Positions 59,875-64,000 of a stretch of DNA of 64,000 nt are shown piece by piece; the first letter of the stretch is position 1, and the number at the start of each line of letters is the position of its first letter. This stretch comes from Paragordius varius (Eukaryota; Nematomorpha): positions 2,790,001 to 2,854,000 of the forward strand of contig OZ176056.1 of NCBI GenBank assembly GCA_964247055.1. Reading direction: 5' to 3'. The translations under genes and the position numbers were made by a program. The notes below the pieces were generated by a model. The model ran no database searches, was not told the origin of the DNA, and was given only the letters and a program-made list of their open reading frames with translations.

Positions 59875-61007
59875 GTTAATATTTTTAGTATAATCTTATA
59901 AGTTCATGCGGATCATTATGCAATTTTTAAATTTTATCTAAAACCTCATCGTGTTAAGTGAAAACGAGTTTAGGTGGTTTCAAAGCCACGCGAGACAAAA
60001 ATATGGAATTCAAAATTTTATATTTTTAAAACTCTATAAAGATCATAATTTGGCTGGTTTAATTTATTTTTTTCCATGAACATTTATGAAGTGGATATTG
60101 AGCCATGTTTTTCCCGAGAGTTATGACGGAAGAGGCCACTAAGCATATATGATCATAATTCATAATTTTACGTTTAAAATTAATTGTTAAATCCCTCATA
60201 TAATTGTAAAATTGTCAAACCTGTATTCTCGCTAATATTTATTCCGGATGACTATATTTTAAATTCTGAAATGTTAATATATATAAGATAAATGATAAAA
60301 GGTTTATTAACTTTTATATATTATTACAAAAGGAATTATGCTAGATAAATTTATTAAATGACTAGGGAAGCCATGGTCAAAACCACTGGCAACAAAACGG
60401 GGTTTAATAATTGATGCTATGAAAAATATATCGCCAATACCTAAAAGTTTTAAGATACGTATAAATTGACTGAGAATACGGTTAAGCTAGAAAAAGTTTT
60501 TGGTAATTTATAATTGACTAAAGTAAATCGCATCTTCACCCTACACCAGGGCAAAAAAATAAAAAACAAGGTACCATCAGCAAAAATTTATTCGTTAATA
60601 TGATGTGGAAACATAAATTTAAAAGCTAAATGTTATTCAATCTGTCGTATTTCAGCAGGGTCTTGGGGGCCTAAATATTAGCTAAAACATTACGATTTGC
60701 TTCAAATATGAATAAAATTTATGTGCGGATAAAATTCTATTTATTTTACCATACACTTACTAGATATTAAGAACGTACCCAATATATAACTCAATGATAA
60801 TAAATATTAACAGTCCTCGAATATTTTTATATTATAAATATTTTTGATGTGATAAAATAATTTTGGCACCATTTTCGCTTTGGGTTTTATGTATAACAAT
60901 CCATATATAAAAATAAAGTCAATTCTTTTTCTACATAAGATTTTACAGAATAAATATAAATATTGGAAATTAATTATACTCAATTTCCAATGCATATTAT
61001 CTAAATC

Positions 61008-61038
<31 letters not shown>

Positions 61039-61039
61039 A

Positions 61040-62090
61040 AGGGGTAGTCATAAGTTTTTATTGTTTTTTGGTTAAACAAATAGATAAATTAGAGAATCAT
61101 TTATTGTTTAATATGTACACGGCTTCACATTTCGCCCTTGAAGGTTTTGTTGAATCATTTATCAATGTTCTCCAAATTAATGAAGTAGTGCTTTATTAGG
61201 TTGAGCTTCATTGATGTAAAGATGTAATAATCAGATAGAGTCAGTTGAGCAGGGCGGATGCAAAATTTTTTTTTCATCATACAGATTTTAAGGCGTGAAT
61301 CAGCTGTGTGAGACGAAAAATTGTTACGTAGCGAATCACTTTGTCATTTCTGGCTGGGAGGTTTTTCGAGTAATGCATCGTTTAAATTAATCGAGTTGCT
61401 TATTAATGGTCTCCATAGCTTTAAACATAATAAAAATACCAGTAACACATGTTATTTCTAAAGCGATTCAGGTATTTGTGTTAATGGACCCTTGGCAAAG
61501 TAAAGACGATTATTTTCGTTTTGCATTTATAAGGAAGCTTTTTTCATCATCAGTCACATTTAGTGCAAAAACACCTCATGACGCTTAAGCAGGTTTCGGA
61601 AGTCACTTAATAATTTTCATGTTTATTTAAATTGTGTAGGCCTTTTTTTACCAAGTTTGGCCAATCCCATTGCTAGACGCCTGCTGAATATCCAAACATG
61701 GAATGCTATTGCCAACTGTTGATTTCGAATTGGGTCCTATATCCAATAACTATTGTACCTGATCGTCTATGTGTGGTCAACCAGAAAGACCACGGTTCTT
61801 GAACACAATTTTTGAAACCATTTAACGTGATTTAATTGGGATAGCATGTGTTAAAATGACGTTTTTTTTAAACCTTTTTTTGATGAAACAAAACATTCTT
61901 AGCGTTCCGAAAATGTTCTTCGAAGTCAGAAAATTTGATATAATTACCGAGTGATAAAATAAAACGCTACCTTTTTGCGGAATCGAAATGCTTATATAGT
62001 TTAATATCAAATGAAAAGTTCTATATAAAATCGATCGTTTGCCCACTTTTTGCTCATGTCTTCTCTTAGTTAGGTAATTACATAAATTTA
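61040..62090 (-). pseudogene. Mariner relic, copy B
   Basis: Duplicate of the mariner relic at 9,757-10,800, equally broken, with its GGGTAGTCATAAGT end at about 61,041. Its presence in both copies at the same intron position shows the insertion predates the duplication. Confidence 0.7.
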
Positions 62091-62613
62091 TATCACAATG
62101 TGAGTTTGTGGGAAGGTGTTTTCAATAAGCAATTTTAACTTACTTCCATTTAAAAATCAGAAGATTGCAAGGTAATTAGCATCAGTTATTATTAAAATAT
62201 TGATTATATAGTTTATTATAGGGAAGTTTACTTTCACTATGGTTGCCCTAATTTTTTACCGCATTGTTCTCTTTAAAATCCAAAATTATAAAATATAACA
62301 TTAGAAAATATGATAAAGGAGCCTAAATTAAGTATTTTAATTTTATACCTGTTTTAATATTAAAACAGTATAAAATTTGTACTAAATAATCTCAAATTAA
62401 ATATAACAAATCTAAAAATCATGATTTTAACTTAGACTCACTTAAAATTAATTCATTTTCCCTTTATGCAAAAATTAAATTAAAAAATTGTAATATTTTC
62501 AAATTATTATCATTAACATTAGTATCTTTTTCATGTTAGTTATTCAGTATAAAAGGAAGGTGAATATATTTAACTAAAATAAATGTATATCTATTTACTT
62601 TTTTTTCCTTTAG

Positions 62614-62835
62614 CCATGCCGAGTGTCAATATACATTTTACGACGCAAAAAAATGGTGTAAACCTATCTTGGACAGAATATAACGGGGTATCGTATTCAC
62701 TAACCGCTAATGGAAAAATGTTTAAGAATAATATTAAACCAAAATATTTCATTACATATGAGCTGCTTCAATCAAATAAATTAATTTTTACTGCATACAA
62801 CAAGAGAGGAGAAACCAATTTTACTATACCTGAAA
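62614..62835 (+). CDS. Gene B FN3d exon
   Basis: Identical to copy A 11,330-11,551: proline start PSVNIHF, B-strand Trp in NLSWTE, closing LIFTAYNKRG. The most typical FN3 domain of the gene. Confidence 0.8.
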
Positions 62836-63095
62836 GTAAATTTTAAATGAAAATAACATTAAATATGCATCGTTATTTATTTATTATTAATTGTAATTAT
62901 AATTAAATTCTATCAATTATATTAAAATTTAAAATGATTCGGATGAATAGTCCCAGATTTTTCTCTTAAAAAATATTAATGGTTTTTGTTTGTAATGGGT
63001 CGCGTTCATACTAATACAATTATTATTGAGTAAAAATTAATTTTAATTTCTTATGGCACTGCTATACATAATATACCTATATTTTTATAACATAG

Positions 63096-63344
63096 CACCT
63101 ATAATAACCGAAATAATACCGCTAAGAAAACTACATGACATTGAAGCTACGGATAAGGATCAAAAAATAATTTTTATACGCTCCAATGCCAAATATTTTA
63201 ATATTTCTAAAGACGAAAACTGCGAAACTTGGTTTAAATCCGAACCTTTAATGTCTTTAAATGCGTCGACCACGAAAATATGTATTAGGGCTTACAATGG
63301 AGACTTCTTTGGCCCAATTGAAACTCATGTCCTTGAACGAACAG
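63096..63344 (+). CDS. Gene B FN3e exon
   Basis: Identical to copy A 11,813-12,061, including donor GTATGT. The gene continues past the end of the window. Confidence 0.75.
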
Positions 63345-63602
63345 GTATGTGCAATATATGTATTAACATGTTTTATATCACATGTTAGTATATTATTTAC
63401 AGTTCAAATTCACCCTTGAAACTCAAATTCAACCTCTTCAATTCACCCTAAACTGAATTATGTGCTTTTTAAGATTAAAACTTACCTTATTTTTTAATAT
63501 TTTTAAAATATGAAACTCTGTTTAAAATTAATATAATGCTGAAAAAATAATAAATTATATCGTAAAAATATATCCCATATTACTGATAAGTTATGTTAGA
63601 AC

Positions 63603-64000
63603 TAGGGTTGTGCTGACCAAGTTATGACCCGGTCAATTGACCGAGTCATGACCAGGTCAGTGAATATTTATTTTTTAACCATGGTCATTTAAAAAAAACA
63701 ACTTTTGAAAAATTGAATTTTTTTTGGAAGAAAGATATAAAGATTGTATAGTTTTTTAATATATTTTCTAAAAAATATATTTTAAATATGCTTATTTAAC
63801 AATATGATATTGTTAAACATGCATTTTTATAACATTAGGATTTAATATCCAGTTATTTCGAAAAACAAAACAATCAAGAGCTTTTCAAAATATGGAATTA
63901 TTCCATATCTGTGAACCAATAAAATGAATAACATTATATAATTGGATATTTTAATGATGAAAGAAAGTGTCAAACAAACTAGGTAAAATTTAATTTGAAA
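63603..64000. mobile_element. Non-autonomous hAT element, copy B (cut by window end)
   Basis: Same TAGGGTTGTGC left end and GTTAGAAC flank as the element at 12,313; its right end lies beyond the window. Confidence 0.7.

Larger units (their letters stand above)
51238..64000 (+). repeat. Segmental duplication, copy B
   Basis: Direct repeat of the first 12.7 kb of the window, aligned to the very last base. It includes the same Ig/FN3 exons, the same mariner relic (about 61,040-62,090) and the beginning of the same hAT-like element (from about 63,603). These insertions therefore predate the duplication. The AT dinucleotide runs differ in length between copies, most obviously a (TA) tract that is far longer at 59,389-59,452 than at 8,132-8,161. 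Confidence 0.97.

Noticed and set aside
1-64000. CRISPR arrays, tRNA or rRNA genes, operons
   Set aside because: No regularly spaced short repeats, no cloverleaf-like sequence or rRNA stretch recognised by eye, and the genes are clearly spliced eukaryotic ones. A tRNA scan could still find something I missed.

Overview
This is a strongly AT-rich metazoan window. It has spliced genes with GT-AG introns, phase-1 'symmetrical' exons carrying extracellular Ig-like and fibronectin-III-like domains, secreted serpins, and many animal-type transposons (hAT, mariner, a LINE, Ty3-type fossils). Nothing bacterial is present: no operons, no ribosome-binding sites, no CRISPR. The mix of secreted serpins, fast-evolving extracellular receptors and extreme AT content would suit a parasitic invertebrate such as a myxozoan cnidarian, but that is a guess and not shown by the sequence.

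The dominant structure is a direct duplication. Bases 1-12,700 and 51,238-64,000 are nearly identical and run off both window edges, so the period is about 51.24 kb and neither breakpoint is visible. Each copy carries the same exon series of a putative secreted or membrane Ig/FN3 protein: a short linker exon, Ig1, FN3a, FN3b, Ig2, FN3c, FN3d, FN3e. In copy A the 5' end lies outside the window and the 3' end is probably the three mini-exons at 17.6-18.3 kb. Copy B shows the other end: a signal-peptide exon at 47.9 kb opens the gene, which then runs out of the window. Together the copies give an almost complete gene model, although no transmembrane exon was found.

Between the copies lie, in order: two short non-autonomous DNA elements (12.1-13.1 kb); a Ty3-type retroelement fossil between two identical 105-bp repeats (13.7-16.0 kb); the gene A 3' mini-exons (17.6-18.3 kb); a small hAT-like MITE (19.8 kb); an unidentified minus-strand exon candidate (20.1-20.4 kb); a mariner relic (20.5-21.6 kb); and a transposon nest (22.4-29.0 kb). 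In the nest a decayed ZMYM/DUF4371-type hAT holds two further hAT elements, one nearly intact. A relative at 38.0-40.2 kb preserves both empty target sites and so proves the nesting.

Two serpin genes face each other: a broken one on + (29.5-30.9 kb) and a mostly intact one on - (35.7-37.1 kb). Then come a 5'-truncated LINE (42.8-44.8 kb), a short LTR element inside a hAT-like element (44.9-46.9 kb), and a decayed GTF2IRD2-type hAT (48.8-50.3 kb) within the first intron of gene B. Introns and spacers are filled with MITE-like and unclassified repeats. The host genes form no evident pathway; what unites them is that the Ig/FN3 protein and the serpins both look secreted.
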